From the NCBI GenBank assembly GCA_034409055.1, contig DAOUMU010000223.1:11808-75807 (forward strand): a DNA stretch of 64,000 nucleotides, in the 5' to 3' direction. Made by a program: the position numbers and the translations under genes. The notes under the pieces were generated by a model. The model did not search any database, was not told where the DNA came from, and was given only the letters and a program-made list of their open reading frames with translations. Positions 27,911-37,549 of the stretch are shown here, piece by piece (the stretch's first letter is position 1; the number at the start of each line of letters is the position of its first letter). The stretch is from DAOUMU01 sp034409055 (lineage in GTDB: Bacteria > Chloroflexota > Anaerolineae > 4572-78 > J111).

Positions 27911-30900
27911 ATGACAACCAACCATAACTCTTCTTCAATCCTATCCCTCTTCCAATTAACAGATGACCAACGCGCGGCCACTACCGCCCGTGAGGTAGCC
28001 ATCTCGGTCACGGCGGGGGCCGGTTCCGGCAAAACGCGGACCCTGGTCGGACGCTACCTGGCTTTGTTGGAATCGGGCTTACCCTTGCGCTCCCTGGTGG
28101 CCATTACCTTCACCGATAAAGCGGCCCGGGAGATGCGCAACCGCATCCGGGCCATCACCACCGAATGGCTGGCTCAAAAGGGCCAGGCCACCGACCGGAA
28201 ATTATGGGAAGAGGCGTTTAGTGCCCTGGATGCGGCCCGCATCAGCACCATCCATAGCCTGTGCGCCACCATTCTGCGGGCGCACCCGGCCGAAGCCGGC
28301 CTGGACCCGGCCTTTGACGTGCTGGACGAAAGCCAAAGCGCGGTCTGGCGGGCGCGAGCCGTGGAAGAGGGGCTGGTCTGGGCCACCACCGAACCGGCCA
28401 TAGCGCCCCTGTTTGGCCTTTTTAAGGAAGCCCAACTGCGCCACCTGCTGACCGACCTGTTGGCGAAACGTCTCGATGCGGAGCAGGCCCTGGCCCGTCT
28501 GCCGGGAAATGACCGGTCCCCTGAAGAGATCACGCCTTTAGAACCAATCCTGGAGGCGTGGAGCGAAGCGCTCAATCGCTGGTTGACGGAGCAACTGGCC
28601 TCACCCGCCTGGTCGGAGTCACTCGAAACGCTGGCCAACTTGCAGGCCAAAAAAGCGAACGACAAGCTGGAGATGGCCCGTCAAGACGTGCTGGCCGGCT
28701 GGGATCAGGTTCGCCAGGCCCAGGCCGATCAAGATTGGGATACCCTATTTGGAGCATTATTGAGCCTGCGAGGGTCCATCTCGACCGGTGGGCAAAAAGG
28801 AAATTGGTCAACCGACGATCTGACGGCCGCCCGGGAAGCGATGCGCAGCCTGCGCGACTATTTTGACGAAAACATCAGCCGCCTGGTAGACAAGAAAAAG
28901 CCGTTCAGGTGGACTCTCGACCGGCAGGCCGCCGCCTTACTCCCCCCGGTGCGCCGCCTGTTCGAGCAGACCCGGGCCATTTACCGGGACTACAAAAACG
29001 AGGCGCACGTCCTGGACTTTGACGATTTGGAACAGATGACCGCCCACCTCCTGGTCAGCAACCAGGCCGTGCGCAGCCGCTGGCAGCGAGAAATCAAGGC
29101 CGTGCTACTGGTAGACGAGTTTCAGGATACCAACCACCGCCAGCGCGAAATCGTCTACGCCCTATCCGGTTTTGAACCAGCCCCTACTGCCGCCCAACCA
29201 GCCAACCATCCCTCCTCCCAATCTCCCCTCTTTATCGTCGGCGACTCAAAACAATCTATTTATCGCTTCCGCGGAGCAGACGTGGCCGTCTTTCGCCAGG
29301 TTCAAACCGATATTGAAGCAGCCGGGGGGGCTTTGATCAATTTCGATCTGACCTTCCGGGCCCACAAAGGGCTGGTTGATTTGACCAATGCCCTGCTGGC
29401 CCCCTTAATGCCCACCCAGGAGGATACCCGCCGGTCCTACGACGTGCCCTTTGCTCCGCTTACCGCCTACCGCTCAGGGCCACGGCCGGGGATACAACCG
29501 CCCTATCTTGAACTTCAGCTTGGTCTGGGTGAGGATAAGCAGGCCGGACGCCAGGCTGCCGCCACAGCGCTGGCCACTCGCCTCCAAGAGCTGCGCCGTA
29601 CCGACCAGATCGAGTGGCAGGACGTGGCCCTGCTCTTTCGGGCCAGCACCGCTTTTGGCGTTTACGAAGATGCCCTGGAACAGGCCGGTATTCCCTTTGT
29701 GACCATTGCCGGCCGCGGCTTTTACGACCGGCCCGAAGTCCGTGACCTGCTCAACGCCCTGGCGGCCATCGCCGACCCTACCGACGACCTGGCTATGGCC
29801 GGTTTACTCCGTTCGCCCGCTATCGGTCTCAGCGATCCGGCCCTTTACCTGCTGCGCTGGGATGAGCAGCAAAAGCGGCGCTCCTTCTGGGGAGCCTTGC
29901 AAAATTTAGCCAACATCGAGGGGTTGGCGGAGGAAGACCGGCAGCAGGCCGAGTTTGCCCGGCAACTCATCACCCGGCTACACCAGCAGGCCGGACGGGT
30001 GTCGGTGGCCCAGTTGCTCAAGACGTTCCTGGATGCCACTTACTACCGGGCTACCCTGCGCCTGGTCCCCGGTGGGGAACGCCTGCGACGCAACGTTGAC
30101 AAATTACTGGCCGACGCCCACCGTAGTGAACTGGTCAGCGTGGCCGAATTCCTGGAATATATTGCTACTCTGGGAGATGTCGGAGCCCGGGAGAGCGAAG
30201 CCCCCACCGAGGCCGGGGGCGCGGTGCAATTAATGACCATCCACAAGGCCAAGGGGCTGGAATTTCCGGTCGTCGTCCTGGCCGATGCCGGTTACACCGG
30301 CGGTTTTCGGTCGAGCCCATTCTATCTTGACCAGGAGTTAGGGCTGCTACTCAACTTGTCTGACGGTGAAGCTCAACCGGCCACCTGCCGCCTGGCGGCC
30401 TGGCGCGAAGCGGAACAAGAAGCGGCCGAGGAGCGACGGCTGCTCTACGTGGCCGCCACGCGGGCGATGGAAAAATTCATCGTCTCCGGGGAGGTGAAGT
30501 TGAGTACCGCCAAGAAAAACCCCGGCCGGCTCTTGTTAAGCGGCTGGCTGGCTCAACTGGCCGGGGTCGTGGGGCTGAGCGAGGTACAATTGCCCACACC
30601 GCCAACCACCCCCCAGCCTATCCCCCTGGATTGGGAAAATGGGGCCGTCGGCTGTACCATTTACCCGCCGGTCAGTGTTGCCTCAACAGGAACCGCAACC
30701 GAAGCCGACTTGTCCCGGGCTGACGAAGCCCTGGGCGAGGTGCCTGACCTCCTGGCCCCCATAGCCACGCTGCCCGGCACCGATCTGGATGAGAAACTCG
30801 AGGCGCGTGAAAGCGATCCTCCGCCCCGCGTCTGGCGAGTCGTGCCCAAAACGGAGTACGAAGTTCCGGCCTGGGTGGTCGGTAGCCTGACGCACATTGC

Positions 30901-31375
30901 CTTGCGCCACTGGCGTTTTCCAGATGATGATCCTAAGACAGGCTTTGCCGATTTTCTACGTTCCTTTGCCCTGGAAGCCGGGCTAACCGACCAGGCCAGC
31001 ATTGAAACTGCCTTGAGACGGGTGACCCGATTACTAGCCCGTTTTCAGGCGCATCCGCTCTACGCCCAACTATCAGCCGCCGAACGCCACCACGAGGTAC
31101 CCTACAGCCTGACCCTAGAGGGTCAAACCCACAGTGGCATCATTGATCTCATGTTTCGGACCTCACCCGAAGCAGATTGGACCATTGCCGAATTTAAAAC
31201 CGACCGGCTGCCTGCAGGAGCCGACCTGAAAAGGCACGCCCAACAAAAAGGCTACGACCGGCAAGTAGCGGCATATCGACAGGCTGTCAGCCAACAGTTA
31301 GGCCCTACCCCCCAGGTGCTGCTGATTTTCTTAAACGTCGGTCAGTCGGTTCAGATATTGGAAATCAAAAACTGA
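27911..31375 (+). CDS. addA: AddA-like UvrD-family helicase-nuclease
   Basis: An 1154-residue superfamily 1A helicase with a C-terminal RecB-type nuclease. Motifs: TAGAGSGKTRTLVGRYL (I), AITFTDKAAREMRNRI (Ia), LLVDEFQDTNHRQREI (II), FIVGDSKQSIYRFRGAD (III), MTIHKAKGLEFPVVVL (V), LLYVAATRAMEKFIV (VI). The nuclease part shows HSGIIDLMF and WTIAEFKTDR with the active-site D and E-x-K. It acts with AddB in resecting double-strand ends. The ATG at 27911, seven bases after the addB stop, is the start; the open frame upstream overlaps addB and is not used. Full length, no damage. Confidence 0.93.
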   Translation: MTTNHNSSSILSLFQLTDDQRAATTAREVAISVTAGAGSGKTRTLVGRYLALLESGLPLRSLVAITFTDKAAREMRNRIRAITTEWLAQKGQATDRKLWEEAFSALDAARISTIHSLCATILRAHPAEAGLDPAFDVLDESQSAVWRARAVEEGLVWATTEPAIAPLFGLFKEAQLRHLLTDLLAKRLDAEQALARLPGNDRSPEEITPLEPILEAWSEALNRWLTEQLASPAWSESLETLANLQAKKANDKLEMARQDVLAGWDQVRQAQADQDWDTLFGALLSLRGSISTGGQKGNWSTDDLTAAREAMRSLRDYFDENISRLVDKKKPFRWTLDRQAAALLPPVRRLFEQTRAIYRDYKNEAHVLDFDDLEQMTAHLLVSNQAVRSRWQREIKAVLLVDEFQDTNHRQREIVYALSGFEPAPTAAQPANHPSSQSPLFIVGDSKQSIYRFRGADVAVFRQVQTDIEAAGGALINFDLTFRAHKGLVDLTNALLAPLMPTQEDTRRSYDVPFAPLTAYRSGPRPGIQPPYLELQLGLGEDKQAGRQAAATALATRLQELRRTDQIEWQDVALLFRASTAFGVYEDALEQAGIPFVTIAGRGFYDRPEVRDLLNALAAIADPTDDLAMAGLLRSPAIGLSDPALYLLRWDEQQKRRSFWGALQNLANIEGLAEEDRQQAEFARQLITRLHQQAGRVSVAQLLKTFLDATYYRATLRLVPGGERLRRNVDKLLADAHRSELVSVAEFLEYIATLGDVGARESEAPTEAGGAVQLMTIHKAKGLEFPVVVLADAGYTGGFRSSPFYLDQELGLLLNLSDGEAQPATCRLAAWREAEQEAAEERRLLYVAATRAMEKFIVSGEVKLSTAKKNPGRLLLSGWLAQLAGVVGLSEVQLPTPPTTPQPIPLDWENGAVGCTIYPPVSVASTGTATEADLSRADEALGEVPDLLAPIATLPGTDLDEKLEARESDPPPRVWRVVPKTEYEVPAWVVGSLTHIALRHWRFPDDDPKTGFADFLRSFALEAGLTDQASIETALRRVTRLLARFQAHPLYAQLSAAERHHEVPYSLTLEGQTHSGIIDLMFRTSPEADWTIAEFKTDRLPAGADLKRHAQQKGYDRQVAAYRQAVSQQLGPTPQVLLIFLNVGQSVQILEIKN

Positions 31376-31387
31376 TCTCTGTCCAGA

Positions 31388-32560
31388 TCAAGGCACACAC
31401 CGCACCGCCAGCATGGTAATATCGTCGGAAGGAGCACCTTTGGCAATGTGGGCCTGGACGCCCGCTTCAATATACTCCAGCAAGGCGGATGCTGTTGGTC
31501 TGGCTCCCTGGGGAGACTGTATACTTTGTTGCAAGCTGGTCATAAGCCGGTCTTCAGAAAATAGCTCACCTTCAGGGCTAAATGCTTCGGTCACTCCATC
31601 AGTATAAGCGAATAAGATGTCGCCTGGGGCAAAGTGTACTTGCTGAGGATTAAACTCAATGTCGGGGAAGATACCCACAGCCGGGTCGGTTGGGAAAGAG
31701 AGTTCCCGTATACCGGTCGCTTCAATCATAAGGGGGGGATGATGTCCGGCGTTGATATAGGTCATAGTGCCAGTGGTGGTATTCAACACCCCAAAGAAGA
31801 GAGTAGCAAATAGCCGTTTTCGATTTTGATGATGGTTGGTGATGTAGTTATTGGTAAGGGAGATAGCTTTAAGAATGTCATTTGTAAAGGTATTAGCTTG
31901 TTCCGCAAAAGATCGGGTCAGAGTGCGGACCAAAGCCATAAAAAGCGCAGCGCCGACACCTTTGCCACACACGTCGGCAATGATTACGCCCACGCAACAG
32001 TCGGGCAGGTTGAAGACATCGTAAAAATCACCGGCGACCTCCAGAGCGGGCTTGAAAGAGACGGCAATCTCCCAACCGGCCGGCTGCGGTATTTGAGAAG
32101 GCAAGAAATCGGACTGAATTTGCCGGCCGAGTTCCATTTCCCGTTTGATGGCTTCCAGATAAGCCTGCTCCCGGTCATGCAATCGCTTGGCCGCCAGCGA
32201 GGCGTTAATGCGAGCCCGTAACAACACCGGATCGAACGGTTTGGGCAGGTGGTCTGTCGCCCCCATTTCAATGCAGCGCACCACACTCTCCATCTCATCT
32301 ACGGCCGAAACCACAATCACCGGAATGTGTTGTAGCCTGCTATCTACCTTCATGCATTCCAACACCCCAAAACCATCCATCTCCGGCATCAACAAGTCAA
32401 GCAACACGACATCGAACGACTGGGCCTGGAGCATCTCCAAGGCTTGCCGCCCATCCTCTGCGACTTCGACAGTGTAACCTTCTTCTGCCAGATTGGTTGC
32501 CAGCAAGATACGGTTGAGGGCGTCGTCATCCACCACCAGTATTGTGCCACTGTTTGTCAT
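31388..32560 (-). CDS. Response regulator with PP2C/SpoIIE-type phosphatase output
   Basis: A 390-residue protein: REC domain over about 7-125 with phosphoacceptor Asp in VVLLDLLMPEMDG, a short coiled linker, then a PP2C-type phosphatase over about 165-388 (ADVCGKGVGAALFMAL, INAGHHPPLM, YTDGVTEAFS). Such RsbU/RsbP-like regulators dephosphorylate anti-sigma-factor antagonists and so control sigma-factor partner switching. The start ATG at 32560 has ggagct eight bases upstream; the stop of the kinase gene is two bases before it. It is the last gene of the hydrogenase-signalling run, so its likely input is the hybrid kinase next to it. The target antagonist is not in the window. Confidence 0.92.
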   Translation of the reverse strand: MTNSGTILVVDDDALNRILLATNLAEEGYTVEVAEDGRQALEMLQAQSFDVVLLDLLMPEMDGFGVLECMKVDSRLQHIPVIVVSAVDEMESVVRCIEMGATDHLPKPFDPVLLRARINASLAAKRLHDREQAYLEAIKREMELGRQIQSDFLPSQIPQPAGWEIAVSFKPALEVAGDFYDVFNLPDCCVGVIIADVCGKGVGAALFMALVRTLTRSFAEQANTFTNDILKAISLTNNYITNHHQNRKRLFATLFFGVLNTTTGTMTYINAGHHPPLMIEATGIRELSFPTDPAVGIFPDIEFNPQQVHFAPGDILFAYTDGVTEAFSPEGELFSEDRLMTSLQQSIQSPQGARPTASALLEYIEAGVQAHIAKGAPSDDITMLAVRCVP

Positions 32561-32562
32561 AT

Positions 32563-35406
32563 TCAAAGCTCCTTTTGGGCCGCCTCTAACGCAGCTTTAG
32601 CTTTTTCGTATTCAGATTCAATCTGCGCCAACAGTTCCCCCGCCCCCTCCAGTTTGCCATCTTTAGCGCGATGCTCTAACTCCTGACACAGGGCAGTCAA
32701 TGTTTTGGCCCCAAAATTTGCACTATTCGATTTGAGGGTGTGCGCCGCCCGGCGCAGCTCTTCTGTCTGGCTTTGCTCCAAAGCCTGCCGCGCATTGGCC
32801 TGTAGCTTGACCGCATCCTTAAAGAAGGCGCTTATCAACACCGGCAGCATCGTTGCTGCTTGTTTACCCAGAGTCTTCTGCAGCCGCTTCAACGCGGCAG
32901 GGTCGAGTACGGGGCCGGAGTCTACGTCGGTAGAGGGGGGCTTGGTCTCCTGGGGAGAAGTAGCGGGGGGGACCGGGGGGGGGTCGGCAGGCGTGGTGGA
33001 CTCAGCAGGCTTCTTAAGGGGCACAATCTCCGCTTTTACCGAGGTGCCGTGCGAGTGTACAGTTTGCCTGTAGGGCTGACATTCGCTCAAGGCCCTGATC
33101 AATTCTTTGACCTCAATCGGTTTACTGATGTAGTCATTCATGCCCGCCGCCAAACACGTTTCGCGGTCGCTCTGCATTGCATTGGCGGTCATAGCGATGA
33201 TATACGGCTGCTCACCGGTGGGAAATTCCGCCGGTGACAATTGTCGAATATGTCGGGTTGCTTTCAGTCCGTCCATCTCCGGCATCTGCACATCCATCAG
33301 GATAACATCATAGGGCTGACGCTGTAGGGCATCCAGCGTTTCCAACCCGTTTGCGGCCACATCGGCCCGGTAACCCAGTCGCTCTAACATTAACAAGGCC
33401 AGTTGTTGGTTGATCGTATTATCTTCTGCCAGCAAAATGCGTAACGGCCACTGTTCTCCCATGTGTGGGTCAAATTCCGACCTCGCTTTGACGACTTCCT
33501 GCGCCCGGCGAACTTGTATCTGACTTATCTCACACGCTACTACTTCGACCAGGGCGTTGTACAACTGTGACGCTTTAACCGGCTTGGTCAGCGTGGCGAC
33601 GAACTCGCTTAACCGGGGGTCCGTCTCCAGTTGTCTCAGAGAGCTTAACATCACCAGCGGTAGCGTTTGCTTGTCCCGGTAACGCCGGATCTCCTCTGCC
33701 AGCATCAGTCCATCCATCTCCGGCATCTGCATATCCAGAATGGCCAGATCAAACTTCTCGCCCTGCCGGATGAGGTCGAGTGCTTCCGGACCAGAGGCGA
33801 CGACCACCGCCTCCATTTCCCATGACTCTACCTGTAACCTGAGAATTTTGCGGTTAGTCGGGTTGTCATCCACCACCAATACCCGCTTCCCGCGCAACTG
33901 TGGTTGGGCCTGGCTCAGATACACGAGGGGAACGCTCTTCGCTGCCTGGGCCTGGATAGTGAAGTGGAAGGTCGAACCCTGCCCAACCTCACTTTCCACC
34001 CACATCGTGCCCCCCATCAACTCGACCAGTTGTTTACTGATAGCCAGTCCCAGCCCCGTGCCACCGTACCTGCGGGTGGTTGAAGTATCTACCTGGCTAA
34101 AGGAGCGGAACAGGCGGTCCATACGGTCTTTAGGAATGCCGATGCCCGTGTCTCGCACAGCGAAGTGCAATTCGTACCAGTCTTCTTCTGTCTTTTCTGG
34201 GGTCGTCACCGGGGGAGTTGGCGGGGGTAGGGGTTGAGCCGAGATAGAGATGATCACTTCACCCCGATTGGTGAATTTGAGGGCGTTGTTCAGCAGATTA
34301 ACCATGATCTGGCGCAGTCGAGTAGAGTCGCTGATGATCGCGGTCGGGGTATGGGCTTCAATCAGAGCGCCCAATTCCAGTCCCTTCTCTGTGGCTTTGA
34401 TTGCCAACAGGTCAAGAGCCTCCTCCACACATTCGCGCAGATTGAAAGGCTGCTTTTCCAACTCCATCTTACCCGCTTCGATCTTGGAAAAGTCGAGGAT
34501 GTCGTTAATGATGGTCAGCAAGGCGTCGCCACTGCTGCGGATGGTTTCGGTAAATTCTCGCTGTTGGGGTGTGAGCGGGGTATCCAATAGCAAGCTGGTC
34601 ATACCGATAACGCCGTTCATTGGCGTGCGGATTTCGTGGCTCATGTTGGCCAGAAACGCGCTCTTGGCCTGGTTGGCTGCTTCGGCCGCTTCTCTGGCTT
34701 GTTGAGCGGCTGTATACAGGCGGGCGTTATCCAGGGCAATAGAAGCAAGTTGGGCAAAGCGGTTCAACAGTTCGATCTCTTCGTCACCAAAGGTGCGGTC
34801 CAGGTCAGTGCCGTAGGCCATCCCAATCACCCCCATAACTTGTGAGCCAGATTCGAGCGGGACCCCCACAATGGCCCGGATGACGTTGTAGTCGAAATTT
34901 GGTGAGCGGCCCGACCAGGCATCGTAATTGTCAATCACCAGTGGTTGGCCGCTTTGCCAGACCTTTCCGGCCAGACCCTCGTTTGGTTGCATACGGAAAC
35001 CGACGGTTTGGTTAAAAGTCCCTACACCCACTTTGCACTCAATTACTGTAGCCTCGAGTATGTCCTGAGCGGATCCAAGGGGCTCGACCAGGTATATGAA
35101 GCCGTGCGGCGTACCCAGCAGTTGTCCGGCCCGGTTGACGAGATCTTCAAGCAGAGTGTTCAAATCAAGGTGGCTAATTAAGCTCAAGGTGGTTTCATGC
35201 AAGGCAGCCAAATATTTATTCAATTTCTGTTCCGTGGCCACTTTTTCTTCAAGACGTTGGAGGAGTTCTTCTATCTTGACGAACTGTTCGACCACAAGTT
35301 GAGCTGTGATCTCAGATGCTCGTCGGGCAACCTGAACTTCTTCGTTGAGTAAGGCGTTTTCCGCCAATAGCGCCTCGATGGAGTACTCATTGACCTTTGT
35401 TTTCAT
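32563..35406 (-). CDS. Hybrid histidine kinase: GAF, HisKA, HATPase, two REC domains, HPt
   Basis: A 947-residue cytoplasmic phosphorelay kinase. Order: N-terminal coiled coil, GAF (about 80-225), HisKA with phospho-His in NMSHEIRTPMNG (about 255-320), HATPase (RDTGIGIP, GGTGLGLAIS), REC1 (DMQMPEMDG) and REC2 (MDVQMPEMDG), then an HPt domain with His in RRAAHTLKSNS. No membrane segment. The start overlaps the stop of the hydrogenase maturation protease by four bases (ATGA), and its stop lies two bases before the phosphatase regulator. Its position inside a hydrogenase operon suggests that it responds to H2 or to hydrogenase redox state; the GAF ligand is not known. Confidence 0.93.
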   Translation of the reverse strand: MKTKVNEYSIEALLAENALLNEEVQVARRASEITAQLVVEQFVKIEELLQRLEEKVATEQKLNKYLAALHETTLSLISHLDLNTLLEDLVNRAGQLLGTPHGFIYLVEPLGSAQDILEATVIECKVGVGTFNQTVGFRMQPNEGLAGKVWQSGQPLVIDNYDAWSGRSPNFDYNVIRAIVGVPLESGSQVMGVIGMAYGTDLDRTFGDEEIELLNRFAQLASIALDNARLYTAAQQAREAAEAANQAKSAFLANMSHEIRTPMNGVIGMTSLLLDTPLTPQQREFTETIRSSGDALLTIINDILDFSKIEAGKMELEKQPFNLRECVEEALDLLAIKATEKGLELGALIEAHTPTAIISDSTRLRQIMVNLLNNALKFTNRGEVIISISAQPLPPPTPPVTTPEKTEEDWYELHFAVRDTGIGIPKDRMDRLFRSFSQVDTSTTRRYGGTGLGLAISKQLVELMGGTMWVESEVGQGSTFHFTIQAQAAKSVPLVYLSQAQPQLRGKRVLVVDDNPTNRKILRLQVESWEMEAVVVASGPEALDLIRQGEKFDLAILDMQMPEMDGLMLAEEIRRYRDKQTLPLVMLSSLRQLETDPRLSEFVATLTKPVKASQLYNALVEVVACEISQIQVRRAQEVVKARSEFDPHMGEQWPLRILLAEDNTINQQLALLMLERLGYRADVAANGLETLDALQRQPYDVILMDVQMPEMDGLKATRHIRQLSPAEFPTGEQPYIIAMTANAMQSDRETCLAAGMNDYISKPIEVKELIRALSECQPYRQTVHSHGTSVKAEIVPLKKPAESTTPADPPPVPPATSPQETKPPSTDVDSGPVLDPAALKRLQKTLGKQAATMLPVLISAFFKDAVKLQANARQALEQSQTEELRRAAHTLKSNSANFGAKTLTALCQELEHRAKDGKLEGAGELLAQIESEYEKAKAALEAAQKEL

Positions 35407-35882
35407 CCTGCATCTCCAAAGGATTCGTTAGCCCGGTGACCATCCTCGACAGCAATCTTCAAGGCGAGGCTAGCAGCCGCATCAATTATCCCCGTGTCTG
35501 GATGCCCTTCAATGCCCACCAATAGAATATGGGGCACAACATCCTCACTCACCTCAGGTAAAACACGCAAAAGATAGGCCAGCCCCGCTGAGTGCTCATA
35601 CCGGCTACCCGCTACAGCCGCCACGTCTGCCGCCTCCAAGACGACGATCTGACTGCTCATATCCTGCTCACCGAGCTTGGACTGACCAAATCCGGCCACC
35701 CTATCCACAAAGACTACCCGCTCGGCCCCTTCTATAAACCGCAGCAGGTCCAGTCCGGCCAGGCCACCGTCAATCACTTCGACATCGGGGGGCAGGGTAT
35801 ATTGCAGCAGGCGTTTGTACACTTCAGGGCCGGCCGCATCTTCGGGATCATATCGATTGCCGATACAGATAATCCGTTTCAC
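35403..35882 (-). CDS. [NiFe] hydrogenase maturation endopeptidase
   Basis: A 159-residue HyaD/HupD-family protease. The N-terminal CIGNRYDPEDAAGPEVYKRL carries the conserved Gly-Asn and first Ni-probing acidic residue; VFVDRVAG supplies the second. The family removes the C-terminal tail of the large subunit after nickel insertion. GTG at 35882 is the likely start, with cagga nine bases upstream. It is co-directional with the large subunit, 141 bases away, and overlaps the hybrid kinase by four bases. An oddity: the large subunit here has a tail of only seven residues after its last metal-ligand region, so the substrate of this protease is not self-evident. Confidence 0.85.
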   Translation of the reverse strand: MKRIICIGNRYDPEDAAGPEVYKRLLQYTLPPDVEVIDGGLAGLDLLRFIEGAERVVFVDRVAGFGQSKLGEQDMSSQIVVLEAADVAAVAGSRYEHSAGLAYLLRVLPEVSEDVVPHILLVGIEGHPDTGIIDAAASLALKIAVEDGHRANESFGDAG

Positions 35883-35943
35883 TGCTTGTATCCTGTTGGC
35901 CGGGACAAGGTAGCGTCGTATCTTCCCAAAAAGTAGGGGTTTT

Positions 35944-35969
35944 GTAAGACAAACTTAAGTTTGTCTTAC
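35944..35969. promoter_or_regulatory. Perfect 26-base palindrome between large-subunit and protease genes
   Basis: gtaagacaaact and its exact inverse meet at the centre ttaa to give a 26-base perfect palindrome. It could be an operator for an internal promoter or a transcript-processing/attenuating hairpin. There is no T-run on the downstream (minus-strand) side, so a simple intrinsic terminator is less likely. Confidence 0.5.
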
Positions 35970-36023
35970 GTCACCCCGAATTATTGAGATGATACGTAGC
36001 GTCCAATATCGTGCAGCCAAGTT

Positions 36024-37535
36024 TCACGCTGGCGGTCGGCTAACAGTGTGTACCGTACACACCAGACAAGCATCATAGGACCTGACCACATGGCCCAATT
36101 CTACGGGGTTGGCAATGTCCTTAATCTCCGTGCCGATGAGCGATTCCTCCCACGGTCCTCTGGTTCCGTTGGAATCGCGTGGCGAGGCGTTCCATGCTGT
36201 AGGAGTGATGATCTGGTAATGCTCGATTGCGCCGTTATCAATCCGCACCCAGTGTCCAAGTGCTCCTCGGGTGGCATGCACCAAGCCAAACCCTTCACCC
36301 TCGACAATCTTTCCCGGCGAGATATAGAACTGGCCGTCGCCCGTTGTTTCCGTTAGCCACATCTCCATAACCGGTATCAGTTCTGCCGATCTGACCAGGC
36401 GGGCCAGTTGTCGACTGAAAACAGTGGGACCGTTTTGGCCGATAAGATCGGTAAACAGCGGGTTCCCGGCGATGGTCATCTCTGCCAGGGGGCCTGTCTC
36501 GGCCGGCAGGTCGTCATAACGCGGCGCTTTGGCCCAGGAGTATTTCTTGCCCTCCTGTCCGGTGGCATAGGGGCGTGTTTTTCCCTCAAAAGGATGCCGG
36601 CCACCTTCGTAATCCACAAACCAGGAGTAGGCCACATGCTCCGTTATTTGCCCCTGGTCAAACTCGCGGACCTGTGAGCCTTGCGCAAATCCTGCGGGAA
36701 TGAGATGGTTCCCATTGCTTGAACCGTGAACCTGTGTATCTACTGGCAACTCGAAGGAGCCGTAACTGATAAAGTTACCATGCCCCCGTCCGATTTTATC
36801 GAGACCAATCTCCCGGGCGAACCGGATATAGAACCCCAGGTCGCTCTCCCGGTGTGTATCGCTTTCTTCAAGCCACGCCTCCAGGTCCGCGCCGCTCCGC
36901 ACCTCCAACCAACGTTCCAGGGTGCAACCCAAGATTCGCCGCTCATACCAATTACGGTACTGCTTGAGCAGGAGTCGGCACTGCAGCAGGTCGTTGGCAC
37001 TGGGGATGGAGACGATACCTCCCGGCACCATGTATGATGAGTGGGGCCACTGTCCCCCGATGATGGCGATAATCTCCAGGAGCTTCTTGCTCTCTTTAAT
37101 CACCTCGATGACTGTCTCGCCCTTAAACGGTTCGTATCGCCGCACTGCCTCCTCAAAGAGGAGGCAATCTTTATAGGCAGAATTGACAAAATCCACAGCG
37201 AACATCAGGAACCCGTGGCGCATATCGCTCTGGTTTTGCTCAACCATCAGCGCCAGGTTACGCATCCTGACGGCATCGGGGGGCGGCACAACGCTTGCGA
37301 TCATATCCAGGGCCTGCGATGCGGCCGCCAGGTGGCCCGTACTGCAGATACCACAGATGCGTGGTGTAATCACCAGCCCGTCAAGCGCGCCTCGCCCGAT
37401 GAGGATTTTCTCGAACCCCCGGTACATAATACCTGAACTCCATACATCCGAAACGACCCCATCATCAACTTCCACCCGAAGCTCCAGGTCCCCCTCAACG
37501 CGGTTCAGGGGTACGTTGATTGTTTTACGTGGCAT
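36024..37535 (-). CDS. [NiFe] hydrogenase large subunit, cytosolic group-2-like
   Basis: A 503-residue catalytic subunit. The N-terminal L1 motif RICGICSTGH gives Cys61 and Cys64; the C-terminal L2 motif DACLVCTVH gives Cys490, Cys493 and His496. L2 usually reads DPCxxC; here the proline is Ala489. Only seven residues (TVSRPPA) follow His496, shorter than the roughly 15-residue tail of most active hydrogenases and reminiscent of sensory HoxC/HupV proteins that are not cleaved. The small subunit lacks a Tat signal, so the enzyme should be cytosolic. It is either an uptake enzyme or an H2 sensor; the kinase and phosphatase in the same run favour a signalling link. Ribosome site ggag precedes the ATG. 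Confidence 0.9.
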   Translation of the reverse strand: MPRKTINVPLNRVEGDLELRVEVDDGVVSDVWSSGIMYRGFEKILIGRGALDGLVITPRICGICSTGHLAAASQALDMIASVVPPPDAVRMRNLALMVEQNQSDMRHGFLMFAVDFVNSAYKDCLLFEEAVRRYEPFKGETVIEVIKESKKLLEIIAIIGGQWPHSSYMVPGGIVSIPSANDLLQCRLLLKQYRNWYERRILGCTLERWLEVRSGADLEAWLEESDTHRESDLGFYIRFAREIGLDKIGRGHGNFISYGSFELPVDTQVHGSSNGNHLIPAGFAQGSQVREFDQGQITEHVAYSWFVDYEGGRHPFEGKTRPYATGQEGKKYSWAKAPRYDDLPAETGPLAEMTIAGNPLFTDLIGQNGPTVFSRQLARLVRSAELIPVMEMWLTETTGDGQFYISPGKIVEGEGFGLVHATRGALGHWVRIDNGAIEHYQIITPTAWNASPRDSNGTRGPWEESLIGTEIKDIANPVELGHVVRSYDACLVCTVHTVSRPPA

Positions 37536-37549
37536 TTCCCGCTCCCTTT

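Noticed and set aside
15436..31375. Assignment of the SNF2/SWIM/AddAB cluster to the DISARM or another named defence system
   Set aside because: No DrmB, DrmC, methyltransferase or phospholipase D gene is present; SNF2 alone is not enough.
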